DNA of 64,000 nucleotides from JAJCYL01 sp040222875 (lineage in GTDB: Bacteria > Bacteroidota > Bacteroidia > Cytophagales > Cyclobacteriaceae): the NCBI GenBank assembly GCA_040222875.1, contig JAVKCG010000008.1:248001-312000 (forward strand), written 5' to 3'. Position numbers and translations under genes: made by a program. Under the pieces are notes generated by a model. It saw only the letters and a program-made list of their open reading frames with translations. It was not told where the DNA came from and made no database searches. Positions 1-8,700 of this stretch are shown here, piece by piece. Numbering within the stretch: the stretch's first letter is position 1; every line of letters starts with the position of its first letter.

Positions 1-1008
1 CTGTTTGCGATACTTTTTAAAGCTGATCAATCCACTTATAGATGCAATCAAAATTGAGAGGATTACACCGGCCAGTTCAGCATAGCGCTCAAAAAACCCG
101 GGTTCTTCACGGTCAAGATAAGCCCTTGAACCGGGGTGTAATGGATAGCTTAACCTTGATCGATCAAACTGTTCATCTAAACCAATAAATAGAATGGGAT
201 CAATAGAAACGAAGGATTGCTTATGCCGCAGTACCGTTTTAATCAGGTCATTCACTGCAATTAAGCCGATGTCTTCGTTGGCTAACATTACCATATCCAG
301 TTCCAATGTGAGTTTTGCCTTTTCCGTAAGGTTGCCGTAGGTACCTTCAGGAATAATGTATGGCTGCAGACGATGAAGTTTCAGTGAAATACCTTCAACC
401 TGAGAACCCTGTCCAAACTTACTGACATCATCAAAAGAGAAAAGCTGGAAGCCAGATAGGTTAGTCAGATCATCTTCAGTTAAAAAAGAACTTAAATCTA
501 AAACCACATCAGCTTCAGCCATATCGGCTGTGAGCTCATATGAGCCACCCGCTCTGTAAAATACAGCCAAATCCTGAAGAATGACCATCTCAGCAGAGTT
601 GGGGTGTTCGAGGTAAATTTTCTTACCAGCAATTAGATCCCCAAAATTTGAAGGCATAGCACCCACATCCCGATAAAAGACATGCAAGAATTTGGGGTAG
701 GCAAGGAATGCTGTGGAAATATTGGCTTTACTGTCGGTAGAATAATTTTCAATTAACAGAAAATCAGTTCCTCCTTTAGCCAATTCCTCTAGTTCATCAA
801 TTGGCTGATTTACTTCCTTTAAATCAATGACTACATTATGGAATTCATCTTCCAGAATTCCTTTCATCTCAGTCATTATCTGTTTGTTGACACCCTCATC
901 CTTATAAGCAAACCGGTACGTTTCAGTAGTCAGGTTGCAGGCCTGGAATGTGATTATCAGGCTTACAAGAATCGCTGAGCGGGAAAAAAAGTTGGGGATT
1001 GAATTCAT
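1..1008 (-). CDS. TAXI-family TRAP-type substrate-binding protein, partial (C-terminus off the window)
   Basis: Reading the minus strand from the ATG at 1008 gives 336 codons without a stop, running off the window start. The N terminus has a hydrophobic stretch ending in FQACN, a likely lipoprotein signal. The body resembles TAXI solute-binding proteins, which bind small acids for TRAP transporters: it has a YRFAYKDEGVNKQ segment, a central GAMPSNFGDLIAGKK segment and a late LYPLHPG-like segment (LSYPLHPGSRAY). Near the window edge comes a hydrophobic helix (LAGVILSILIASISGLISF), so the protein ends in a membrane anchor. The gene lies about 50 bp downstream of the GMC small subunit on the same strand. 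No TRAP permease is visible here. The family call rests on overall pattern and is moderately certain. Confidence 0.6.
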   Translation of the reverse strand, partial: MNSIPNFFSRSAILVSLIITFQACNLTTETYRFAYKDEGVNKQIMTEMKGILEDEFHNVVIDLKEVNQPIDELEELAKGGTDFLLIENYSTDSKANISTAFLAYPKFLHVFYRDVGAMPSNFGDLIAGKKIYLEHPNSAEMVILQDLAVFYRAGGSYELTADMAEADVVLDLSSFLTEDDLTNLSGFQLFSFDDVSKFGQGSQVEGISLKLHRLQPYIIPEGTYGNLTEKAKLTLELDMVMLANEDIGLIAVNDLIKTVLRHKQSFVSIDPILFIGLDEQFDRSRLSYPLHPGSRAYLDREEPGFFERYAELAGVILSILIASISGLISFKKYRKQ

Positions 1009-1057
1009 GCTCTAATCATAATTCAATCCCCAAAGTAGTAATTCCGTTGATTCAAGT

Positions 1058-1654
1058 TTAAATAGCCCAGGTTTTTCCCTGTTCTTCCAAAGGCATGCAA
1101 GCTTTATATGATCCTGGTATTCTTAAAAATGCTAACTCTTCTTTTGCTCCAATCTCAGATTCATAGTAACCCTCAATCGTCAGTTCTTTGATCATTCTAA
1201 AGAAAGACGGGTTGTAATCATTAACTGTGTTGTCATAATGTCCGGCTGGCAGTTTTTCTGCTGCCAAGCCAGCATTGTATTCATTCAAAATTTCGTTTTG
1301 TTGTTCTTTTTCAAGAGATGTAAAGTCATCGCTAAATTTCTCCTGCGACTTGGTGTTAACTTCTGTTAACCCAGCCAAAAAACGGTCCCGTTCCTTTTGA
1401 AGATAAACTTCCTGAACAATGGATTCTATGAACTTCGGAACACCGGCAGCCTTTGCCCCGGGAGTATCAGTTGTTGGGATTATTCTGTCCGCTATATCTT
1501 CAACCATTAGCGCCTGTTCAGGTGTAAATAGGCTAGGCTGCCATCCGGCAGTCCGGCTTGGGCCACAACCATTTAAGAGCGCAGCTAAAGTAGGGGCAGA
1601 AATAACACCACCCATCATCATACTTGTTCTTCTTAATGCTTCTCTTCGTTCCAT
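1058..1654 (-). CDS. Gluconate 2-dehydrogenase subunit 3 family protein
   Basis: A 198-residue exported protein of the Gluconate_2-dh3 family, the small partner of membrane or periplasmic GMC dehydrogenases. The N terminus has twin arginines (MERREALRR) followed by a hydrophobic segment and a Cys (LLNGCG), consistent with Tat export and lipidation. The body carries the family pattern in which FTPEQALMVEDIADRIIPTTDTPGAKAAGV is recognisable. It follows the GMC oxidoreductase gene by 16 bp on the same strand, so the two probably form one complex oxidising a sugar or polyol and passing electrons to the respiratory chain. The substrate is unknown. Confidence 0.88.
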   Translation of the reverse strand: MERREALRRTSMMMGGVISAPTLAALLNGCGPSRTAGWQPSLFTPEQALMVEDIADRIIPTTDTPGAKAAGVPKFIESIVQEVYLQKERDRFLAGLTEVNTKSQEKFSDDFTSLEKEQQNEILNEYNAGLAAEKLPAGHYDNTVNDYNPSFFRMIKELTIEGYYESEIGAKEELAFLRIPGSYKACMPLEEQGKTWAI

Positions 1655-1670
1655 GTTTACAAATTTAGAA

Positions 1671-3371
1671 TTAAAGATTACCCCTGTTAATTTCCCTCAC
1701 TGCAAAATCTGCTGCCCTGGCAGTTAATGCCATATAGGTTAAGGATGGGTTTTGACATGCCGCAGATGTCATAGCGGCTCCATCAGTTACGAATACGTTT
1801 TTAACGCCATGCACCTGATTGTTTTTATTCAAAACAGACGTTTTAGGGTCACGCCCCATTCTTGCAGTACCCATTTCATGGATTCCGATTCCCGGATAAG
1901 ATCCGCGGTCATAAGTATTAACATTCTTAAGTCCGGCAGCCTCTAACATTTCAGCTGCAGCCTCTGCCATGTCTTTACGCATGGCAAGTTCATTTTCTTT
2001 CAATTCTGCATCAAAAGTCAATGTTGGTTGCCCATACATATCCCTTAGGTCATTATTAAGAGTAAATCGGTTGGTAGGGTCTGGAAGCGTTTCCCCAAAT
2101 CCCATAACACCAAATTTCCATTTTCCCGGAGTTCCTAAATTTTCTTTCAAATCCCTACCTATTGCGGTTTCAGCTATATTTCTTTGCCATCCTTCTCTGT
2201 CAGCACCACCCTGGTAGCCAAAGCCACGAATGTAATCCGTACGCTTCTCTTTCAAATTTCGGAATCGGGGAATATAAACACCGGTTGGTCTTCGGCCGGA
2301 ATAATATTTATCAGCAAACATGTCTGTTTCCCCACCGGCTCCCGCAGCCAGATGGTGGTCCATAATATTTCGTCCCAGTTGATCGCTGTCATTACCCATA
2401 CCAGTTGGGAAGCGGTCAGATGTAGACTGCATTAATATTTGAGTAGATGGGAATGCCGAAGCACAGAGGAAAACAATCCTGCTGTTAAACTCCATAACTT
2501 CCCTGGTCTCTGCATCCAAAATTCTGACACCCGTTGCTTTTTTTGAATCAGCATCATACATCACCTCTGTCACTATTGAATTCGGACGCAAAGTCATATT
2601 GCCAGTTTCTGCAGCCGCAGGCAACGTTGCTGAATTACTGCTAAAGTATCCTGCATAAGGGCAACCCCTGATACACTTATTTCTGTACTGGCAGGGGCCC
2701 CTACCTAAATGTGATTGTGATAAATTGGCTGTTCGGCCTACGGTAATCATACGCCCACCAAAATTCTCAGCTACTTTCTGCTTCACATGCTTCTCGACAC
2801 AGTTAAGCTCCATAGGAGGTAGGAATTTGCCATCCGGAAGTTGAGCCAGTCCTTCATTTTGTCCCTGAATACCCACAAACTGCTCTACATAATCATACCA
2901 TGGTTCAATATCCTTATATCTGATTGGCCAATCAACACCGATACCATCTTTGGCATTGGCCTCAAAATCCATTTCACTCCATCTATAGCTATGTCGTCCC
3001 CACATAATTGATCTACCACCAACATGATAGCCTCGCATCCAATCCATTCGTTTGACTTCGGTATATGGATGCTCAGAGTCTTTCACAAACCAGTGTTTTG
3101 ATGACTGTTTGATCGTATATCCTGTTCTGCTTTGAACGGGATAATGCTTATTAATTTCTTCTTGAGGCACTTCATCCCCGTAGGGCAGTTCCCAGGTTTG
3201 TTTTGTAGCTGTTGGGTAATCGCCATGCTTTACATCACGGCCTCTTTCAAGAACGAGTGTCTTTAACCCCTTCTCACAAAGCTCTTTTGCTGCCCAACCT
3301 CCACTAATGCCGGTGCCTACCACAATGGCATCATAGGTATTTTGTTTTTTTGCTTTCAGATTTAGGTTCAT
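1671..3371 (-). CDS. GMC family FAD-dependent oxidoreductase
   Basis: A 566-residue glucose-methanol-choline family dehydrogenase. The N terminus holds the FAD-binding Rossmann motif (GTGISGGWAAKELCEKG, about residues 19-35) followed by the acidic strand end LVLERG. The C terminus carries the catalytic His (GIHEMGTARMG) and the Asn-Pro pair (CQNPSLTYMALTARA) typical of the family. A Cys-containing segment (CQYRNKCIRGCPYAG, about residue 225) is found in the gluconate/sorbose dehydrogenase-like branch. No signal peptide is seen, so Tat export may be by hitchhiking with the small subunit encoded next. The sugar or alcohol substrate cannot be read from the sequence. Confidence 0.92.
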   Translation of the reverse strand: MNLNLKAKKQNTYDAIVVGTGISGGWAAKELCEKGLKTLVLERGRDVKHGDYPTATKQTWELPYGDEVPQEEINKHYPVQSRTGYTIKQSSKHWFVKDSEHPYTEVKRMDWMRGYHVGGRSIMWGRHSYRWSEMDFEANAKDGIGVDWPIRYKDIEPWYDYVEQFVGIQGQNEGLAQLPDGKFLPPMELNCVEKHVKQKVAENFGGRMITVGRTANLSQSHLGRGPCQYRNKCIRGCPYAGYFSSNSATLPAAAETGNMTLRPNSIVTEVMYDADSKKATGVRILDAETREVMEFNSRIVFLCASAFPSTQILMQSTSDRFPTGMGNDSDQLGRNIMDHHLAAGAGGETDMFADKYYSGRRPTGVYIPRFRNLKEKRTDYIRGFGYQGGADREGWQRNIAETAIGRDLKENLGTPGKWKFGVMGFGETLPDPTNRFTLNNDLRDMYGQPTLTFDAELKENELAMRKDMAEAAAEMLEAAGLKNVNTYDRGSYPGIGIHEMGTARMGRDPKTSVLNKNNQVHGVKNVFVTDGAAMTSAACQNPSLTYMALTARAADFAVREINRGNL

Positions 3372-3525
3372 CCTCCCTTTAAATTTTTGGATTCAACATC
3401 AACTGTACAATTTAAATGATAATGGACTTAATACCATAGATATTTATTTCAGCAAACGTGTGCGGAAAAGAATTAATTACAATTAATGAGTTTGAACGGC
3501 TTATGGCTAAGCTGCTTGAGGTACA

Positions 3526-4320
3526 CTATTGGTAGTCATCGGCATACATATCCCGGGTACTATTGGAAAATGTTTTGACTGCACCCTTTCGAGAAAAGAA
3601 CCTATGCATTATAAATGAAGCTACCCTATTCCAGAAGCCAGTGATGTGGGTTGGCTTTTTGCCAAGTGCTTGTAGGCTTTCTTCAACTACAGCCTCGGCT
3701 TGCATTACAGGCGGGGACATTGGGTTTAGCTTTCTTGGTTTACTATTAATATAGTTAGGTGTTGCGGTTGCGCCAGCACAAGCCGATAGCACATCAATTC
3801 CATATTTTTTGAATTCGTCCCATAAACCTTCGGCCAACACCCGATTATACGCTTTAGTGGCTGCGTAGTGGGCAACCATAGCCGTACCCTGAAACCCTGC
3901 CAATGAGGACAAAATGATAATTCCGCCTTTGTTCCGTGTCTTCATCAAGCCACCAAAATGATGTGTGAATAACAATTGAGTGCGAACATTGGTATTGAGA
4001 ATCTGCTCATGCTCCTCGATGCTGCGGTGAAGAAATGTGCCAATGAGTGACAGGCCTACATTGTAAATCATCAGGCCAATTTCAAGTTCATCCGTTTCTT
4101 CTTTAATTCTTGACAAAATCTGAGAAGAAGATAGATCTGCCGGGATGGCTTTTGTTTCGACAGTGTATTTAGTTTTCAAGTCATCTGCAAGTTTGCTGAC
4201 CACCTCATTTCGCCTGGCAATTAAAACAACATTGAGGCCTCTTGAAGCAAGGCCTTCAGCGAATGCAGCACCCAAGCCCTCGGAAGCTCCAGCAACCAAA
4301 GCCCAAGGCCCATATTTAAT
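3526..4320 (-). CDS. SDR family NAD(P)-dependent oxidoreductase (start codon unclear)
   Basis: A short-chain dehydrogenase of about 260 residues. The cofactor motif VAGASEGLGAAFA is at the N terminus and the catalytic YAATK (YxxxK) follows SSLAG about residue 145. The family N terminus KYGPWALVAGAS is encoded from about 4317, but no ATG, GTG or TTG lies in frame between the upstream in-frame TGA (inside frr) and this motif. The first ordinary start is a TTG at 4299, which would cut off the conserved KYGPWA. ATT at 4320, used here as a provisional boundary, or CTG at 4344 are the only near-cognate options; a 1-base error or frameshift is the alternative. The gene follows frr with no room for a promoter. 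Confidence 0.75.
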   Translation of the reverse strand: MKYGPWALVAGASEGLGAAFAEGLASRGLNVVLIARRNEVVSKLADDLKTKYTVETKAIPADLSSSQILSRIKEETDELEIGLMIYNVGLSLIGTFLHRSIEEHEQILNTNVRTQLLFTHHFGGLMKTRNKGGIIILSSLAGFQGTAMVAHYAATKAYNRVLAEGLWDEFKKYGIDVLSACAGATATPNYINSKPRKLNPMSPPVMQAEAVVEESLQALGKKPTHITGFWNRVASFIMHRFFSRKGAVKTFSNSTRDMYADDYQ

Positions 4321-4346
4321 TTGAAACTCAGAGATACTCCGCAGGA

Positions 4347-4907
4347 TTAGACCGTCATTATTTCCTTCTCTTTCTCATCCAGCAACTCATCAATTTGCTT
4401 TACAAATTGATCAGTCAGCTGCTGAACTTCATCTTCTGCTCCTTTAACAGCATCTTCAGAAACCCCATCTTTTAGAAGTGCCTTTAGCTGGTCCATTGCA
4501 TGTTTTCTGTCATTACGAACGCTTATGCGGCCATTCTCGGCTTCATTTTTGGCTTGTTTCACCAACTGCATTCGCCGCTCTTCGGTGAGGTTTGGTATGT
4601 TGATCCGGACTGTTTCACCATCGTTTTGAGGGTTAAGGCCCAAATCGCTATTGATGATGGCCCTTTCTATATCCTGAATTACGCTTTTCTCCCAGGGCTT
4701 GACAGCGAGTGTTCTTGCATCTGGAGTACTGACTGTTGCAACCTGATTTATGGGCGTTGGCGAACCGTAGTAATCCACCATTAATCCATCAAGCATATTT
4801 GGCTGGGCTTTTCCAGCCCTTATTTTAATGAATTCAGCAATGGTATGTTTAACCGCCTTTTCCATTAATTCTTTGGCTTCTTCTAGATATAGTTCAATTT
4901 CTTCCAT
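4347..4907 (-). CDS. frr: Ribosome recycling factor
   Basis: A 186-residue protein with full-length similarity to bacterial ribosome recycling factor, which with EF-G splits post-termination ribosomes. Recognisable signatures are the IRAGKAQPNMLDGLMVDYYGSPTPINQVA segment (residues about 28-56), the IQDIERAI and NIPNLTEERR segments, and VRNDRKHA near residue 130. Length matches the family (about 185). It starts 13 bp after pyrH on the same strand, the pyrH-frr order common in bacteria. Confidence 0.97.
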   Translation of the reverse strand: MEEIELYLEEAKELMEKAVKHTIAEFIKIRAGKAQPNMLDGLMVDYYGSPTPINQVATVSTPDARTLAVKPWEKSVIQDIERAIINSDLGLNPQNDGETVRINIPNLTEERRMQLVKQAKNEAENGRISVRNDRKHAMDQLKALLKDGVSEDAVKGAEDEVQQLTDQFVKQIDELLDEKEKEIMTV

Positions 4908-4920
4908 TGGTCTATTGTTT

Positions 4921-5646
4921 TTATGAGATCAAGGTTCCAACGTTATCCCCGGTAACTATTTTATTTAGGTTGCCGGGTTTGTTCATATCAAATACAATTA
5001 TTGGTAGGTTGTTTTCATGACACAATGTAAAAGCTGTCATATCCATCACGCTCAATCCCTTCTCATACACTTCCTGAAATGTGATAGATGAAAAACGCTC
5101 CGCTTCAGGATCCTTTTCGGGGTCAGATGAATAAACGCCATCAACCCTGGTTCCTTTCAAAACAACCTCCGCACCAACTTCAATGGCCCTTAAGCTTGCA
5201 GTGGAGTCTGTAGTGAAATAGGGGTTGCCGATACCTGCCCCAAAAATGACAATCCGCCCTTTCTCGAGGTGCCGGGTTGCTCTTCTTTTGATAAAAGGTT
5301 CGCACACCTGCTCCATTTTAATACCCGACATTAACCTGGTGTACAGCCCTATTTTCTCAAGGGCACTTTGTAATGCCATTCCGTTGATAACAGTGGCAAG
5401 CATTCCCATATAATCGCCTTGAACCCTATCAATGCCCGATCTTTCGGCGTCAACCCCACGAAAAATATTACCCCCCCCAATAACGATCGCAACTTCAATT
5501 CCAAGCTCTTTAACCTTGGCAATTTCGTTCGCATATTGCTCAAGTCTTATTGCGTCAATTCCGTATTTATTATCGCCCATTAAGGCTTCACCGCTTAACT
5601 TAAGCAAGATTCTTTTGTATTTCATTGGTTGGGAGAGTTCAGACAT
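4921..5646 (-). CDS. pyrH: UMP kinase
   Basis: A 241-residue amino-acid-kinase fold enzyme that phosphorylates UMP to UDP with ATP. Visible motifs are KRILLKLSGEALMG at the N terminus, the GGGNIFRG phosphate loop, the IKRRATRHLEKGRIVIFGAGIGNPYFTTD segment of UMP binding and the C-terminal VFDMNKPGNL. The first Met (MSELSQPMKYK) gives a short extension; the Met eight codons in is also plausible. It heads the pyrH-frr-SDR run and is preceded by about 90 bp of non-coding DNA after the acyl-CoA dehydrogenase. Confidence 0.96.
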   Translation of the reverse strand: MSELSQPMKYKRILLKLSGEALMGDNKYGIDAIRLEQYANEIAKVKELGIEVAIVIGGGNIFRGVDAERSGIDRVQGDYMGMLATVINGMALQSALEKIGLYTRLMSGIKMEQVCEPFIKRRATRHLEKGRIVIFGAGIGNPYFTTDSTASLRAIEVGAEVVLKGTRVDGVYSSDPEKDPEAERFSSITFQEVYEKGLSVMDMTAFTLCHENNLPIIVFDMNKPGNLNKIVTGDNVGTLIS

Positions 5647-5736
5647 TCTGACAAATATAAAATTATCAGTTGTTGAAATGCTAATGTTTTAATAGTGATG
5701 AAGTTTTTTTAAGTGCTGATATTTCAACCGGCACAA

Positions 5737-8034
5737 TTAGCTTGTTACAATTTCCGCACCCAAACACTGCTCCGGTATGTTGTACGCATCAACCAAACCA
5801 ACTATATCAGGTCTTAATTCCTTACAAAGTTGGTTTATCATTCTTCTTATTGCTTTGGTTTTACTGCTTTCGAAATAATCAGCTTCAAGGTACCAGCCTT
5901 TGTTTTTCTCCATTTGGGTAAGGGCAAAGAGGTTGTAAACCTTTGTCAGCACCTTTTTAACATCCGAATTACTTATAGATTCTATCCCTTTTTGAAATTG
6001 TTCCAAAATCACCAACTCTATGTAAGCATGGGCTAGCATTACCAGATGAAACTGACAATTATTGAAGGCCTCAAAACTGTCTGTTCCCGAATCAAGTTGA
6101 TGCTTCAGCCTTCTAGCCGCCGATGATAATATGCTTCTTTCACGATACTTAAAAGCTGACAGATGAAACTCTGGATCTTGTAAATGCTCATCATCTGTTC
6201 TTCTGGTAGCAATAGGGTTCTTTTCAAATATGGAAACAGCCGCCTGCGTTGCGATATACTTTACTATCCCAAAAAAATTGATTTCATGGAATTCCTGTTT
6301 GAAATCAGTCAGCCGGCTTTTTGCAACCAGTTGCATTAAAACAGTATTGTCCCCTTCGAATGTTGTAAAAATGTCTGTGTCCGCTTTTAATGCTGCAAAC
6401 CTGTTGGCGGCCAAATAGCCTTTGCCCCCACAAGCCTCCCTGCATTCCTGAATTGTAGAAGTTGTGTTCCAGGTGGCCCAGGCTTTTAAACCTGCTGCTA
6501 GAGCCTCAATTTCCCTGGCATCTTCTTCAGTCCGCTTGAGAAAACGATTGGTCAAATATTGTAAAGCGAAGTGCAGAGCATAAGTATTAGAAATCAATGG
6601 GAACAATCTACGCTGGTGAGTTCGGTAGTCAAGCAATAAGGTTTCTGATTGGCCGGCTGCGCCGAATTGACGACGCTTTACGCCATATTTGATAGCGAAT
6701 GTCAAGGCAGACTTTGTAGCACTCAATCCGGCCCTAGGTATACCGATACGCCCCCCAACCAAGGTGCCAAGCATAGTAAAAAACCTACGGGAGTCACTTG
6801 AAATAGGGCTTGAGTAGACCCCTTCTTTATCCACTGAAGCAAATTTGTCCAGCATATTCTCTGCCGGAATACGGATATGGTCAAACCATATCCGACCATT
6901 ATCCACACCATTTAATCCAAGCTTTAATCCACAATCTTCAATTTTAATATTCTGTAATGTCTTCCCTTCTTTATTCCTGATTGGAACCAGAAAGGCATGG
7001 ACCCCAAAATTTTTACCATGAGTAATTAATTGAGCGAAAACAGTGGCCATTTGTCCATGGGCAGCTGCATTCCCGATATAATCCTTCCTTGCATTGTCGT
7101 TTGGTGTGTCAATTACAAATTCGCCCTTTTTAGGATCAAAAGTGGCTGTTGTTTCAATATCCCGAACGTTCGAACCATGGCCTGTTTCCGTCATGGCAAA
7201 ACACCCAGGCAACTCCAATGAACCAGCTTTGGACAAATATTTTGAATGGTGTTTTTTGGTGCCCAAAAACATAATGCTCATTCCAAATAATCCGAATTGC
7301 ACTCCAAATTTTATCACCATCGACAGGTCGTGGTAACTAAGGGTTTCCATTGCAGTGAAATATCTGCCTAAGTCGCCACCTCCATCAAATTCTTTGGGAT
7401 AACCCAAAGCTCCCAAACCCTGGTCAGCCAGGTATTGGCACCATTGCAATACTTGCTCTCGGTAGTCTTCTTTATTTAATTCATTAACATATTTGAATTT
7501 AGGGTCTGCTAAAATTGTTTTGATTTTGTTAATGATATCGGCGTGGTCACCATCTAAAATGGTAGTTAGTTCATGTGGTTGAAAAGAAGGCTGAATAGTA
7601 ATTTCAGCAGGTCTTTCAACTCCGATAATTTCTTCATAAGACTCACTGCCAAGAACACCTAAAGCTTGTTCCACATCATAAAGTGCCTTGCATGCCTCCG
7701 GTGAAGTGCATCTGGTATAGTCATCATTTGCACCTATTCTGGCCATTTCAACCCCAGCTTCAGCAAGTGTAGTTTTCTTGCTTGTCGAATAATTGGATGA
7801 TGACGCCTTAATTTGTTGCAGCCAGGCTTTCATCAATTCAGGGCTTGGTGGGTTCTGCGGATCAAGCCACTTTTTGATAATTTGTTTTTCTACATTGATA
7901 AGCCAATTCTCGCTATCAATCTTGTTTGTAATTATTTCAATCTCTGAGGGGGTTAAAATCGCATCTGCCCAGGCTACATATAGAATAGGAAGGAAAGAAA
8001 GAACGCCGGGGTGGTTTAATTCATCGGTTTGCAT
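5737..8034 (-). CDS. Large acyl-CoA dehydrogenase/oxidase family protein with N-terminal TerB-like extension
   Basis: A 765-residue flavoenzyme of acyl-CoA oxidation. Residues 1-120 are an extra helical region beginning HPGVLSFLPILYVAWADAILTPSEIE, which resembles a TerB-like domain. The central part has acyl-CoA dehydrogenase signatures: FAMTETGHGSNV, a GVKRRQFG segment, and ECREACGGKGYLAANR. The C-terminal 180 residues are helical and resemble the acyl-CoA oxidase C-terminal domain. An ATG at 8127 is in frame, but that start would overlap the divergent gene beginning at 8120; the ATG at 8034 (MQTDELNHPG) leaves an 85-bp divergent promoter region and is preferred. Confidence 0.88.
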   Translation of the reverse strand: MQTDELNHPGVLSFLPILYVAWADAILTPSEIEIITNKIDSENWLINVEKQIIKKWLDPQNPPSPELMKAWLQQIKASSSNYSTSKKTTLAEAGVEMARIGANDDYTRCTSPEACKALYDVEQALGVLGSESYEEIIGVERPAEITIQPSFQPHELTTILDGDHADIINKIKTILADPKFKYVNELNKEDYREQVLQWCQYLADQGLGALGYPKEFDGGGDLGRYFTAMETLSYHDLSMVIKFGVQFGLFGMSIMFLGTKKHHSKYLSKAGSLELPGCFAMTETGHGSNVRDIETTATFDPKKGEFVIDTPNDNARKDYIGNAAAHGQMATVFAQLITHGKNFGVHAFLVPIRNKEGKTLQNIKIEDCGLKLGLNGVDNGRIWFDHIRIPAENMLDKFASVDKEGVYSSPISSDSRRFFTMLGTLVGGRIGIPRAGLSATKSALTFAIKYGVKRRQFGAAGQSETLLLDYRTHQRRLFPLISNTYALHFALQYLTNRFLKRTEEDAREIEALAAGLKAWATWNTTSTIQECREACGGKGYLAANRFAALKADTDIFTTFEGDNTVLMQLVAKSRLTDFKQEFHEINFFGIVKYIATQAAVSIFEKNPIATRRTDDEHLQDPEFHLSAFKYRERSILSSAARRLKHQLDSGTDSFEAFNNCQFHLVMLAHAYIELVILEQFQKGIESISNSDVKKVLTKVYNLFALTQMEKNKGWYLEADYFESSKTKAIRRMINQLCKELRPDIVGLVDAYNIPEQCLGAEIVTS

Positions 8035-8119
8035 ACATGTTTCATTTAGAAGTAAAATACTTAATTGCTTTTTATAATTGGCATGATCAACAACTACTTT
8101 TGATGACTTATTTATTCTA

Positions 8120-8695
8120 ATGAACAAGAAAGTTGTATCATTTTTTATTGCAGCTTATTTGATATATCTGATCTTGCCTGCAATTTTTAAATGGGATTAT
8201 TTTCCTATGACCTGGGCACCCATGTATAGCGCTGTGGTAGCAAGCGACAATTACGTAATTAGCGCACTGGATAGAGATAAAGTCAGAAACGAGGGCTTTT
8301 TAGTTAAACACAGAGATGGATCTCGCAGCAATGTGACTTACAAAGATTTAAACGTACCGCTAAGAAGTTTTTGGCAAATTTATTCTCAGAGAACCTATGG
8401 ATTTGGCCCACAAGTGCATCGGTTTGCTATCAACGAATTTGGGCCATATAACCTTATTGAGGTTAATTGGAATGAGCGGTTGTTCAATACTTTAAACAAA
8501 ACACTGGGATATAGCGAGGATGACCCAAAGTTTATCACAGAAATCACCGCAACTAAGTATTTCCACTTTTTTGAAGAAACGAGAACTAACCCACAGTTAA
8601 ACCACACAATCACAGATACGCTTACTATCAAAATTAATGACCCTCACTTTGATCCGGCAGCCAGTCGGCCTTATCTAAAGGAGTTAGTTGAATAA
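8120..8695 (+). CDS. Membrane-anchored hypothetical protein, partner of HTTM protein
   Basis: A 191-residue protein with one N-terminal hydrophobic helix (VSFFIAAYLIYLILPAIF) and a soluble remainder rich in aromatic and polar residues (FPMTWAPMYS, YGFGPQVHRFAINEFGPYN). I recognise no domain. It ends 5 bp before the HTTM-domain gene on the same strand, so the two are almost certainly co-transcribed and may act together at the membrane. The divergent neighbour is the acyl-CoA dehydrogenase. Confidence 0.75.
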   Translation: MNKKVVSFFIAAYLIYLILPAIFKWDYFPMTWAPMYSAVVASDNYVISALDRDKVRNEGFLVKHRDGSRSNVTYKDLNVPLRSFWQIYSQRTYGFGPQVHRFAINEFGPYNLIEVNWNERLFNTLNKTLGYSEDDPKFITEITATKYFHFFEETRTNPQLNHTITDTLTIKINDPHFDPAASRPYLKELVE

Positions 8696-8700
8696 CGGCC

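Noticed and set aside
1419..2435. Plus-strand ORFs opposite the GMC and small-subunit genes
   Set aside because: They lie fully inside well-recognised minus-strand genes and have no protein-like domains; they are antisense shadows.
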